A stretch of DNA of 20,877 nucleotides from Mollicutes bacterium (GCA_003566505.1 PXDA01000026.1:1-20877); one strand, 5' to 3'; shown: positions 13,821 to 20,423, counted from the first letter of the stretch. Numbers and translations are program-made. The notes: generated by a model not told the origin, from the letters alone.

Positions 13821-14876
13821 ATGTATAATGAAGATGGTGCATTAAAAACTGGTATTCGTTTTTTGTTACTTTTTTTTATTGTTGTATCTATTGGTCTTGG
13901 CGTTTTTGCTATTGTACGCGGTTTTGAAGTCTGCCCCGCTAATGTAAGAGAAAAAATTGTTAAACAATTTGCTTATAATTTGCGAATGGAAAATGCATAT
14001 ACATTAAATTTAAAAGACAACACTTTTATTAATGAAAGTGATTTTGCGGAACGTCAAATGTATATAACGGAAATAATAGATGATTTTGTGATTGAGTTTA
14101 ACTATTTTTTTACGGGGTCTGATGAAGTACAACTTGATTATGAATATGATGTATACACCGTATTAGTAATTAATTATCGTCATGGTAAGAATACTAATAA
14201 TCGATTGTGGCAACAAGAAAAAACACTTGTGCAAAATGTTGATTCAAAACAACAACAAATAGAAATTAGTGAACAAGTGCAAATCAATTATGATGAATAT
14301 AATGCAATTGTACGTGAATTTGAACATAAATTTGGTCTTACAACTGATTCTTATGTTGATATTGTTTTTAAAGTAACGACTAGTGGTGAAAAGGAACAAA
14401 AAGAGTTTTCTGAAATGGAAGAGAGTAGAATACAAATACCACTTAATTTAGAAGTCATTAGTGTTAATGCTGATGATATGGTTATTAAAGATGAAGCAAT
14501 ATTGTTGAAAGTAACTGAAGAGTATAATCCCGATTATGAATTAGCTGGTTTAGGTGGTGTCCTATTAGTTTCAGCAATCTTTTCATTTATTATATTATAT
14601 AATAAATTATTTAATATTAGCATTAAATCAGAATATGAAGAAGAGCGTGATAAAATATTGACGGCATATGGTGATATTATTGTTGAAATTTTAACACCGA
14701 TGGACAAGAAAAATGTATCAATTGTTAAAGTAAAAGATTTTTATAATTTAGTGGGGTTAGAAGATGAAGTACGATCGCCAATTATGTTTTATGAAGATAA
14801 AAATAGTGAAAGTGGTGAGTTTTGCTTGCTACATAATAATTTGTTATATGTTTATAAAATAAAAACAACCGATTAA
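13821..14876 (+). CDS. Two-TM membrane protein resembling DUF5305
   Basis: 351 residues: TM at ~11-33, extracytoplasmic domain ~34-235, TM at ~240-262, cytoplasmic tail ~263-351. The outer domain is beta-rich with repeated acidic and aromatic residues (VQLDYEYDVYTVLVINY, VDIVFKVTTSGEKEQK, IQIPLNLEVISV). The size, topology and place beside a SipW-type signal peptidase match DUF5305 proteins of archaea and Firmicutes, where the same neighbour is common; I could not test this by alignment. The tail has a compact mixed fold (LTAYGDIIVEILTPM, VKDFYNLVGLEDEVRSPIMFYED). It starts two bases after the peptidase stop, so it is co-translated. Possible role: assembly or regulation partner of the peptidase and its substrates. 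Confidence 0.6.
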   Translation: MYNEDGALKTGIRFLLLFFIVVSIGLGVFAIVRGFEVCPANVREKIVKQFAYNLRMENAYTLNLKDNTFINESDFAERQMYITEIIDDFVIEFNYFFTGSDEVQLDYEYDVYTVLVINYRHGKNTNNRLWQQEKTLVQNVDSKQQQIEISEQVQINYDEYNAIVREFEHKFGLTTDSYVDIVFKVTTSGEKEQKEFSEMEESRIQIPLNLEVISVNADDMVIKDEAILLKVTEEYNPDYELAGLGGVLLVSAIFSFIILYNKLFNISIKSEYEEERDKILTAYGDIIVEILTPMDKKNVSIVKVKDFYNLVGLEDEVRSPIMFYEDKNSESGEFCLLHNNLLYVYKIKTTD

Positions 14877-14888
14877 GGTTGTTTTTTT
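14861..14888. terminator. Bidirectional terminator between the DUF5305-like gene and the tRNAs
   Basis: AAAAACAACC / GGTTGTTTTT with loop GATTAA, which holds the TAA stop of the plus-strand gene. T runs lie on both sides when read from either strand, so it can end both the plus operon and the minus tRNA transcript. Confidence 0.85.
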
Positions 14889-14893
14889 AATAA

Positions 14894-14967
14894 TGGAGCA
14901 GATGACGAGAATCGAACTCGCGTCTTCGCCTTGGCAAGGCGATGTTCTACCATTGAACCACATCTGC
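14894..14967 (-). tRNA. tRNA-Gly (anticodon GCC)
   Basis: Minus-strand 74-mer including encoded CCA. The acceptor GCAGATG pairs with CATCTGC; D arm GTTCAATGGTAGAAC; anticodon loop CTTGCCAAG with GCC (plus-strand 14933-14935); T arm with GTTCGATTC. All arms close. Confidence 0.97.
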
Positions 14968-14976
14968 TTTTTTTGT

Positions 14977-15006
14977 ATTTTAACATATTTTTTTCTTATA
15001 AAGCAA
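14977..15006 (-). promoter_or_regulatory. Possible second promoter for tRNA-Gly
   Basis: On the minus strand TTGCTT (15006-15001), 18-base spacer, TAAAAT (14982-14977) preceded by TGT. It lies between the two tRNAs and would drive tRNA-Gly alone. Confidence 0.4.
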
Positions 15007-15016
15007 GTAAAAAAAT

Positions 15017-15090
15017 TGGAGGGGCTAACCGGATTTGAACCGACAGTCAGGGAGTTGCAGTCCCTTGCCTTACCATTTGGCTATAGCCCC
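15017..15090 (-). tRNA. tRNA-Cys (anticodon GCA)
   Basis: Minus-strand 74-mer with CCA. The acceptor GGGGCTA pairs with TAGCCCC; D arm GCCAAATGGTAAGGC; anticodon GCA (plus-strand 15056-15058) flanked by the GGGA/TCCC stem; T arm GTTCAAATC. All arms close. Confidence 0.97.
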
Positions 15091-15099
15091 ATATCGCTC

Positions 15100-15128
15100 A
15101 TTATAACAAAAAACGATAAAGAAAACAA
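15100..15128 (-). promoter_or_regulatory. Promoter of the tRNA-Cys/tRNA-Gly unit
   Basis: Minus strand TTGTTT (15128-15123), 17-base spacer, TATAAT (15105-15100) preceded by TGT; nine bases separate the -10 from the first tRNA base. Confidence 0.75.
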
Positions 15129-15129
15129 T

Positions 15130-15645
15130 CTATATTTGCCGTTGAAAGTAACCATTTTGCACTAGTTTTGATTCGTTGACAATCACGAAAGCGCGTTCAT
15201 CGATACTCTTAATGATGCTGCGTAATTTATTAAGATCTTTTTTGTTAATTTCAATAAAAAGCATAACTCTTTTCACGTCTTTTTCTAAACCTTTAACATC
15301 GACAGCGGAAACCGCAAAATCATTATCACGAATAGCACGAATTAATTCTTCACTTTTAGCACTAATTACTTGGACATTTAAAGTGCCTGAAATATATTTT
15401 TCTGATAGAAAAGAACCAATATAAGTTCCTGCCGTAAAGCCACCTGCATAGGCAATAATAATCCATGGATGTTCACTGGCAACGGCTAATGCTTCTCGTA
15501 CAATTAAAAACCAAATAGTAATTTCGACAAAGGCAACAACACTAGCAGCACCTTTTCGACCTTTAACTAATAAAATGGTGCGAATGGTTCCCAACGAAAC
15601 ATCTAAAATACGCGCTATAAAAATAGTTAAACTAATAAGAATCAT
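15130..15645 (-). CDS. UPF0316 membrane protein (YebE type, DUF2179 C-terminal domain)
   Basis: 171 residues. Three hydrophobic segments (~2-20, 31-55, 60-80) include the family motif ARILDVSLGTIRTILLVKGR and FVEITIWFLIVREAL; residues ~85-170 form the soluble DUF2179 domain (VQVISAKSEELIRAIRDND, VKRVMLFIEINKKDLNKL). UPF0316 members of Bacilli have this layout; their function is unknown, though DUF2179 is also found in YitT-type membrane proteins. The frame opens at a TTG at 15663, but AGGTGAT lies between it and the ATG at 15645, so the ATG is the start. No terminator separates its 3' end from the tRNA promoter, so read-through into the tRNAs is possible. Confidence 0.9.
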   Translation of the reverse strand: MILISLTIFIARILDVSLGTIRTILLVKGRKGAASVVAFVEITIWFLIVREALAVASEHPWIIIAYAGGFTAGTYIGSFLSEKYISGTLNVQVISAKSEELIRAIRDNDFAVSAVDVKGLEKDVKRVMLFIEINKKDLNKLRSIIKSIDERAFVIVNESKLVQNGYFQRQI

Positions 15646-15663
15646 TTTATCACCTACAAGCAA

Positions 15664-15692
15664 ATTATAGCATTAAGCACATTTAAAGTAAA
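15664..15692 (-). promoter_or_regulatory. Promoter of the UPF0316 gene
   Basis: Minus strand TTTACT (15692-15687), 17-base spacer, TATAAT (15669-15664) preceded by TGC. Confidence 0.7.
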
Positions 15693-15721
15693 TAAAAAAA
15701 GTTTTTTTCTTTTCCTGATAA

Positions 15722-15730
15722 TGTTATAAT
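15722..15730 (+). promoter_or_regulatory. Extended -10 promoter of rluB
   Basis: TGTTATAAT with only a T tract at the -35 position (15701-15708). It is divergent from the UPF0316 promoter, whose -35 is about 30 bases away. Confidence 0.6.
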
Positions 15731-15754
15731 GTTAATTGAAGCGAGGTTGATGAT

Positions 15755-16480
15755 ATGGAGCGTTTAGCAAAAGTAATAGCACAAAGTGGCTATTGTTCAA
15801 GAAGAAAAGCAGAAGAACTAATCAAAGCAGGTAAAGTTACCGCTGATGGTAAGAAAATAACGCAATTGCCGGCGTTAGTAAAAAAAGATGCTGATATTAT
15901 GATTGAAGGTCAATTATTATCTTTTGAAGAAAAAGAATATTATTTGCTTAACAAACCACGGGGTGTGATTACGAGTGTTTCTGATGAAAAAGGACGTAAA
16001 ACGGTTACCGAGTTAATTGCTAGTGAAAAAAGATTATATCCTGTTGGAAGATTAGATTATGATACTACGGGGTTGCTTTTAATTACTAATGATGGCGAGT
16101 TAGCTAATTTAATCATGCACCCAGCTACTAAAATTGAAAAACATTATGTAGTTAAAATAACTGGCAAACTCACTAACGAAGATCAAAAAAAATTACATCA
16201 CGGTGTTATAATTGACGAGTATTTAACTAAACCAGCCAAAATCAAGAAAGTAAAATATGATAAAAAAACCGATACAACTGTCTTTAGTCTAATTATTCAT
16301 GAAGGAAAAAATCAACAAATAAAAAAAATGATGAATGCAATTGGTAAAAAAGTTTTAAAATTAAAAAGAGAAGCAATCGCCTTTTTAACAACCGACAATC
16401 TTCCTTCGGGACATTATCGTGCCCTGACTCCGAAAGAAGTAAAAAAATTACATAATTTAACGAAAAACAACATCAATTAA
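15755..16480 (+). CDS. rluB: Pseudouridine synthase, RsuA/RluB family
   Basis: 241-residue enzyme that isomerises a specific uridine in rRNA to pseudouridine; in B. subtilis RluB acts on 23S rRNA. An S4 RNA-binding domain occupies residues 1-60 (RLAKVIAQSGYCSRRKAEEL). The catalytic domain has YLLNKPRGVITS, GRLDYDTTGLLLITNDG with catalytic D101, HPATKIEKHYVV and GKNQQIKKMM. The length fits the family. The ribosome binding site is GAGGTTGAT before ATG 15755. RluB is more likely than RsuA because B. subtilis-type Firmicutes carry this length and motif set, but the target is inferred. Its TAA overlaps the ferredoxin stop on the opposite strand. Confidence 0.92.
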   Translation: MERLAKVIAQSGYCSRRKAEELIKAGKVTADGKKITQLPALVKKDADIMIEGQLLSFEEKEYYLLNKPRGVITSVSDEKGRKTVTELIASEKRLYPVGRLDYDTTGLLLITNDGELANLIMHPATKIEKHYVVKITGKLTNEDQKKLHHGVIIDEYLTKPAKIKKVKYDKKTDTTVFSLIIHEGKNQQIKKMMNAIGKKVLKLKREAIAFLTTDNLPSGHYRALTPKEVKKLHNLTKNNIN

Positions 16481-16490
16481 GATGTTGTTT
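16463..16490. terminator. Shared hairpin between convergent rluB and ferredoxin genes
   Basis: AAACAACATC / GATGTTGTTT with loop AATTAA; the loop holds both opposing stop codons (TAA 16478-16480 plus, 16479-16477 minus). The T run is five on the minus side and three on the plus side, so it is better as the ferredoxin terminator. Confidence 0.75.
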
Positions 16491-16677
16491 CTTCAGTCCA
16501 AACAATTGCATCGGTAGGACACGCATCAATAGCTTCTTGCACACTTTCTTCATGTTCTGGTGGTATTTCTTCTAATAATACTTCCGCTTTTTCACCTATT
16601 TTAAAGACTTCTGGAGCAATTGCTTCGCATTGACCACAAAAAATACATTGCTCTTCGATAATTTTTACTTTTTTCAT
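16477..16677 (-). CDS. fer: [4Fe-4S] ferredoxin
   Basis: 66-residue single-cluster ferredoxin, a soluble low-potential electron carrier. C11, C14 and C17 (CIFCGQC) plus C53 (ACPTDAI) provide the four ligands; the second cluster is lost, as in the B. subtilis Fer type. The region between is acidic (EEIPPEHEESVQEAID), as usual for docking to partners. The frame is open to 16725, but AAGGAGG (plus CCTCCTT 16683-16689) is placed for the ATG at 16677. It is monocistronic; no reductase or oxygenase partner is visible nearby. Confidence 0.94.
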   Translation of the reverse strand: MKKVKIIEEQCIFCGQCEAIAPEVFKIGEKAEVLLEEIPPEHEESVQEAIDACPTDAIVWTEETTS

Positions 16678-16695
16678 AAAATCCTCCTTATTTAC

Positions 16696-16725
16696 AGTAT
16701 AAAGAAAAAGCACCATGAAAATCAA
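16696..16725 (-). promoter_or_regulatory. Promoter of the ferredoxin gene
   Basis: Minus strand TTGATT (16725-16720), 18-base spacer, TATACT (16701-16696), no TGn. Confidence 0.6.
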
Positions 16726-16767
16726 GTCTATTATTTTAAAAACAAGATAATTATGTTATCATATTAG

Positions 16768-16773
16768 TATAAT
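16768..16773 (+). promoter_or_regulatory. -10 box of the gene at 16785, with a small inverted repeat upstream
   Basis: TATAAT with no good -35 at 16-18 bases. GATAA-ttatg-TTATC (16746-16760) lies just upstream in the -35 zone and may be an operator. GAGGTGAT (16775-16782) is both close downstream of the -10 and the ribosome binding site, so the leader would be very short. Confidence 0.45.
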
Positions 16774-16784
16774 GAGGTGATTGT

Positions 16785-17531
16785 ATGGTTAGTCGCTTAG
16801 AACGTTATCATAAAAAAAATAATACAGCAACAAAAAAACGAAGTGAACGCAATAAAGAAATATATGATAGATTATATGAAGATGCTGAATATACTAATAT
16901 TGAAGATATTTCGCGCATTGAAAAAACTAATGAGGTTGATATTGCTAAGATTCGTGAAATGTTAAATCGGCAAGTTAAATCAACTAAGCAAACAACCGAG
17001 GAAGAGCAAACGGAAAAAGAAGAAAAAGCAGAAGAAACACAAACCGGTGAATATGATGTGAAAAAATTTCTTGATGAAGCGAAAAAAAATCGCAGTGATG
17101 AAGATGAGCGAAAGCGTAGTTTAGATAGTTCTTATTACAATACAATTAAAAAAGAAGAAACTAAGAAAAAGGAAAAAGAGGACTCGGAAAAATTAAAAGA
17201 ATTAATTCATACGATTACTAGTACAAAAGTATTAGAAGATTTAAATAATAAAGAGTTAAGTGAAAAATTATTAGATGAATTACATGATGATAGTGCTGAT
17301 GAAGAAAAGGATGAAACAACCAAAGAAATAAGTGAAAGAGTTCAGGATAATAGCAAAAAGCAAATGACTAAAGATTCTTTTTATACCAACAGTTTAAATT
17401 TCAAAAATCAAGATTTTGAAGATTTAAATGAAGCGGTAGCACAAGGATCAAAAACGATAACAATTTTATTAGTATTTTTGTTTTTAGCAATGGTAGCTTT
17501 AATTGCTTATATTGTTTTAAATGTTATTTAA
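16785..17531 (+). CDS. Unrecognised charged protein with C-terminal membrane anchor
   Basis: 248 residues. I do not recognise a family. Residues ~1-222 are hydrophilic, rich in Lys, Glu, Asp, Thr and Asn, with no globular hydrophobic pattern apart from short helices (RLERYHKKNN, IAKIREMLNRQV, LKELIHTITSTKVLEDL, ELSEKLLDELHDD). Residues ~223-246 form one TM helix (ITILLVFLFLAMVALIAYIV), leaving a large cytosolic domain anchored at the C-terminus. There is no signal peptide. The RYHKK / RSERNKEIYDRLYEDAEY start resembles nothing with a known role. It is followed at 17588 by a smaller protein of the same architecture. A scaffold or envelope-associated adaptor is possible but speculative. Confidence 0.8.
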   Translation: MVSRLERYHKKNNTATKKRSERNKEIYDRLYEDAEYTNIEDISRIEKTNEVDIAKIREMLNRQVKSTKQTTEEEQTEKEEKAEETQTGEYDVKKFLDEAKKNRSDEDERKRSLDSSYYNTIKKEETKKKEKEDSEKLKELIHTITSTKVLEDLNNKELSEKLLDELHDDSADEEKDETTKEISERVQDNSKKQMTKDSFYTNSLNFKNQDFEDLNEAVAQGSKTITILLVFLFLAMVALIAYIVLNVI

Positions 17532-17532
17532 C

Positions 17533-17573
17533 TTTATTTTGTTAAAATAATTTGCTATAATAAGTTTATTATA
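17533..17573 (+). promoter_or_regulatory. Promoter of the gene at 17588, overlapped by inverted repeats
   Basis: TGCTATAAT extended -10 (17553-17561) with weak TTTATT (17533-17538) at 17 bases. TATAATAA-GT-TTATTATA (17556-17573) covers the -10 and start site. TTATTTT-gtt-AAAATAA (17534-17550) lies upstream and could be a weak AT-only terminator of the previous gene. Confidence 0.55.
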
Positions 17574-17587
17574 AGAGGGGTAGGAAA

Positions 17588-17989
17588 ATGAAAGAAGAAG
17601 AAATTCTGGATTTTGAATTAGAAGAAAAAAAACCAAAAAAAGAAGTGGCTCCAGAAAATGAAGCCGAAGAGATTCTTCTTGATGAAGAAGATTTTACTTC
17701 CGAAGAACAAGTTGATACTTCGCAACAAACAGTTGCGTCGGATGATTCCGAAAAAACACAAGCCGAAGTAGCTCGTGCATCAAATAATGCAACAAAACTT
17801 AGCAAAGAAGAAATGCTAGATGAAACCTATGATTTAACGCAAGATTTAAAACAAGCAAAAGAAAAGAAACCAGAAGAAGAAGAAGAGTTAGATGATGATC
17901 GTAGTGTAATTGTTTTTATTGCTTTTATTTTTATTTTTCTAGCGTTATTTGTAATCGCCCTGCCGATAATATCGCAACTTTTCCGTTAA
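17588..17989 (+). CDS. Unrecognised acidic protein with C-terminal membrane anchor
   Basis: 133 residues, not recognised. Residues 1-104 are dominated by Glu, Asp, Lys and Ala (FELEEKKPKKEVAPENEAEE, EEILLDEEDFTSEEQ, PEEEEELDDD), low complexity and probably disordered; residues ~106-130 form a single TM helix (IVFIAFIFIFLALFVIALPI) ending QLFR. Architecture parallels the gene just upstream (cytosolic charged domain plus C-terminal anchor), so the two may act together. Own promoter, ribosome binding site (AGGGGTAGG) and strong terminator, so it is expressed alone. Real coding is supported by these signals and by the frame-preserving acidic composition. Confidence 0.78.
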   Translation: MKEEEILDFELEEKKPKKEVAPENEAEEILLDEEDFTSEEQVDTSQQTVASDDSEKTQAEVARASNNATKLSKEEMLDETYDLTQDLKQAKEKKPEEEEELDDDRSVIVFIAFIFIFLALFVIALPIISQLFR

Positions 17990-17997
17990 TAAATAAG

Positions 17998-18029
17998 AAT
18001 ATCATTAATTAATAATGATATTTTTTTTT
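17998..18029 (+). terminator. Intrinsic terminator of the gene at 17588
   Basis: AATATCATTA / TAATGATATT, loop ATTAA, nine T (18021-18029). Confidence 0.85.
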
Positions 18030-18042
18030 GCTTAAAATAAAT

Positions 18043-18072
18043 TTGTATTTTCAGAATTTTTTATGTTATAAT
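18043..18072 (+). promoter_or_regulatory. Promoter of the 18090-20353 operon
   Basis: TTGTAT (18043-18048), 18-base spacer, TATAAT (18067-18072) preceded by TGT. AGGTGAT follows before ATG 18090. Confidence 0.65.
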
Positions 18073-18089
18073 TTAGAATAGGTGATAAA

Positions 18090-18560
18090 ATGAAAAAATA
18101 TTTACAACAAATGAGTGAAGAAACAAGAAATTTTGTTTTGGTAGGCGTGGGTGTCTTTTTAGTACTGGGTCTTTTCTTTCTAATTACTTTTATTCGTATT
18201 AACCAGCCATACTACGTAACAGTACCACCACTTAGTGGTGACAATCGTGTTCAATATGAAGAAATTTTAATTGGTAGTTTAACAAACATGCCGGAAGAGC
18301 GTTATTTTGTTTTTGTTTATAAGGATAAAGGACCTATTTTTGATATGTATCGTAACTTACTGGAACAAAATGAAATGGAATATCGTTATTATCGCGCCAA
18401 TTTAAATAGTTTTTTTAATGAAACTTATCGTGGCGATACCGCTAATGATGATAAAGAAAATTTGCAATTTACGGGTAATACGGTAGTTTTAGTAGAAAAT
18501 GGCGAAATTAAAGAGTTTTTAACGACGCCTACCGAAATATTTTCATATTTTGAAAGTTAG
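18090..18560 (+). CDS. Membrane-anchored extracytoplasmic protein, possible cysteine-less thioredoxin fold
   Basis: 156 residues, no family recognised by motif. Residues ~14-36 are an N-terminal TM anchor (no cleavage site), the rest is outside. The order of elements after residue 65 is thioredoxin-like: strand RYFVFVYKDKG, helix IFDMYRNLLEQNEM, strand EYRYYRANLN, then helix/loop and FTGNTVVLVENGEIKEFLTT, which resembles the strand-turn-strand after the cis-Pro of thioredoxins. There is no cysteine at all and no Pro before VVLVENG, so redox activity is excluded. The TAG stop overlaps the AGGAGG of the S41 protease gene, so the two are made together; a substrate-adaptor role for the protease is possible but is inference. 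Confidence 0.75.
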   Translation: MKKYLQQMSEETRNFVLVGVGVFLVLGLFFLITFIRINQPYYVTVPPLSGDNRVQYEEILIGSLTNMPEERYFVFVYKDKGPIFDMYRNLLEQNEMEYRYYRANLNSFFNETYRGDTANDDKENLQFTGNTVVLVENGEIKEFLTTPTEIFSYFES

Positions 18561-18569
18561 GAGGGAAAA

Positions 18570-19799
18570 ATGAAAAAAATATTATCGCAACCACTAACAA
18601 AGCGTCAAATACAGGAAATAATTTTAGTATTCTTTTTGCTAATAGTAACAGCGGTTATTAGCATTTTTTCTGCTTATATTTTTTCGACCATGGATATTGA
18701 AAAACCGGAAAAAACACAAACGACTTATGAATATCCAGAGGAATTACACGAGTTTATTGAATTATATAATCGTATTACAGAAGGTCATTATGTGGAAGTG
18801 GAAAAAGATATTTTAATCAAAGGTGCTATGGAAGGGTTACTAGAAGCATTTGAAGATGAATACACATCTTATATTGATGAGTATGAAAACTATCAATTTC
18901 AACAACGAGTGCAAGGTCAGTATCGCGGGATTGGTATTAGTTTATATGATAATGATGATGATGAAATTGAAATAACCGATGTTTTTGCTGATAGTCCCGC
19001 TGAGCGTGCTGGGGTGGCGATTGGTGATATTATTGTTGGTATTGAAGATGAAGATTTAACTGACAAAGATACCCAATTTCTAGTAGAATATATTCGTGAT
19101 TCTGATGTTGATACGGTAACTATGGTTTTTCTTCGTAATGGCGAAGAAGTAACCTTAGAAGTTGATGTGCAAACGGTTGTGTTGCCATCAGTGGAAAGTG
19201 AAATAATAACCAAAGATGATTATAAGGTTGGCTATTTAACGATTTCTATTTTTGCACTTAATACTTTTCAACAATTTCGTGATCAGTTACAAGTTCTAGA
19301 AGAAGAGGTCGATGGTTTAGTAATTAATTTGCGTTATAATACTGGTGGCTATTTATCAACTGCTGAGCGTATTATTTCTGCTTTTTTAGATAGCTCGCAT
19401 GTTATATATCGCACCGAAGAAAATGATGAAGAAAAACTTTTTTATTCGCGTGGTAGCGAAACAAAAGATTATCCCATTGTTGTCTTGGGGAATAGTTATT
19501 CAGCTTCAGCATCGGAGATTTTAATTGCTGCATTACAAGAAGCATATGGGGCTACTTTTGTTGGCACACAAACATATGGCAAAGGAACGGTACAGGAAAT
19601 GGTGGATTTAGATAATGATGACGCCCTTCGTTATACCGCTCGTATTTGGTTAACACCTGATGGCAATTGGATTGATGGCGAGGGTATTGAACCAGATTAT
19701 GAAATAGAACAAGATCCTGAATTTTTATTAACGCAAGATCGTAATCTTGATGTACAATTGCAAAAAGCTTTGGAAGTATTATTAAATAAATTGAACTGA
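18570..19799 (+). CDS. S41 family C-terminal processing protease (CtpB-like)
   Basis: 409-residue membrane-anchored serine protease acting outside the membrane on protein C-termini. TM at ~17-40; an N-terminal helical segment (~55-110, with FEDEYTSYIDEYE, as in CtpA/CtpB); PDZ domain ~115-200 (YRGIGISLYDNDDDEIEI, DSPAERAGVAIGDIIVGIE); S41 domain ~205-370 with NLRYNTGGYLSTAE, nucleophile S313 in SYSASASEIL, general base K338 in TYGKGTVQ and Q342. All three catalytic residues are present at the family spacing (25 and 4). AGGAGG at 18560-18565 overlaps the end of the upstream gene. In B. subtilis CtpB acts in sporulation signalling; here no sporulation genes are adjacent, so the substrate is unknown. 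Confidence 0.94.
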   Translation: MKKILSQPLTKRQIQEIILVFFLLIVTAVISIFSAYIFSTMDIEKPEKTQTTYEYPEELHEFIELYNRITEGHYVEVEKDILIKGAMEGLLEAFEDEYTSYIDEYENYQFQQRVQGQYRGIGISLYDNDDDEIEITDVFADSPAERAGVAIGDIIVGIEDEDLTDKDTQFLVEYIRDSDVDTVTMVFLRNGEEVTLEVDVQTVVLPSVESEIITKDDYKVGYLTISIFALNTFQQFRDQLQVLEEEVDGLVINLRYNTGGYLSTAERIISAFLDSSHVIYRTEENDEEKLFYSRGSETKDYPIVVLGNSYSASASEILIAALQEAYGATFVGTQTYGKGTVQEMVDLDNDDALRYTARIWLTPDGNWIDGEGIEPDYEIEQDPEFLLTQDRNLDVQLQKALEVLLNKLN

Positions 19800-19807
19800 G
19801 GGATAAG

Positions 19808-20353
19808 TTGGAGGAAATAAAAATCGGCCAACGATTGGCTATTCATAGTTATAAGCATGACGGATCAATTCATCGTGCCTGGGATGAAGCAGTTGTTTTG
19901 GATAAAGGCGATGATTATTTAGTATGTGGTAATAATAAAACAAAAGTACAAGAAGCTAAGGGAAGTGTGTGGCGCACACGGGAACCGGCAATTTTGTATT
20001 TTTTTGTTAATAAATGGTATAACATTATTGCGCAACTAAAAAAGGATGGTTTATATTATTATTGTAATATCGCGACACCGTTTATTATTGAAGAAAATAC
20101 CATTAAATATATTGATTATGATTTGGATTTGCGTGTTTTTCCCAGTGGCGAACGAAAGATACTTGATGAAATGGAATATGCATATCATCGTAATAAATTA
20201 AATTATGATCAAAGATTGGATGCTAGTATTCACAAAGGATTAACGGAATTAAATCAACTTTTTGATCGCAAAAGTTCCTTAATTAGCAAGGAACAAGTAG
20301 AACAATATTATAAATTGTACAAAAAATTACAAAAGAATCGCAAAAACACTTGA
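19808..20353 (+). CDS. DUF402 nucleoside tri/diphosphate phosphatase (Ntdp/YgaC type)
   Basis: 181 residues, typical for the firmicute DUF402 family. B. subtilis YgaC and the S. aureus homologue hydrolyse nucleoside tri- and diphosphates with divalent metal. Visible motifs: SIHRAWDEAVVLDK near the N-terminus, VWRTREPAILYFF, WYNIIAQLKKDGLYYYCNIATP, then IDYDLDLRVFPSGERKILDEMEY with the acidic metal-site residues, and a C-terminal helical tail. TTG 19808 is the start: GAGGG overlapping the protease stop lies five bases upstream and no ATG is available. Last gene of the operon; its TGA is inside the -35 box of the rRNA promoter P1, and no terminator precedes that promoter. Confidence 0.9.
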   Translation: MEEIKIGQRLAIHSYKHDGSIHRAWDEAVVLDKGDDYLVCGNNKTKVQEAKGSVWRTREPAILYFFVNKWYNIIAQLKKDGLYYYCNIATPFIIEENTIKYIDYDLDLRVFPSGERKILDEMEYAYHRNKLNYDQRLDASIHKGLTELNQLFDRKSSLISKEQVEQYYKLYKKLQKNRKNT

Positions 20354-20378
20354 CTTATCCCCGGAGGTTTGATATATT
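20350..20378 (+). promoter_or_regulatory. rRNA operon promoter P1
   Basis: TTGACT (20350-20355), 17-base spacer, TATATT (20373-20378) preceded by TGA. The -35 contains the TGA stop of the DUF402 gene. The 323 bases from 20354 to 20676 hold no gene; they are the rRNA control region. Confidence 0.75.
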
Positions 20379-20423
20379 TAACTTGCTTCGGAAAAATACT
20401 AAAGATTTTAAATCTATTATTTG

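Noticed and set aside
14893..15165. Open frame of 90 codons on the plus strand
   Set aside because: It runs antisense through both tRNA genes and has no ribosome binding site; the tRNAs explain the sequence.
15646..15663. TTG start for the UPF0316 gene
   Set aside because: The AGGTGAT ribosome binding site lies between it and the ATG at 15645.
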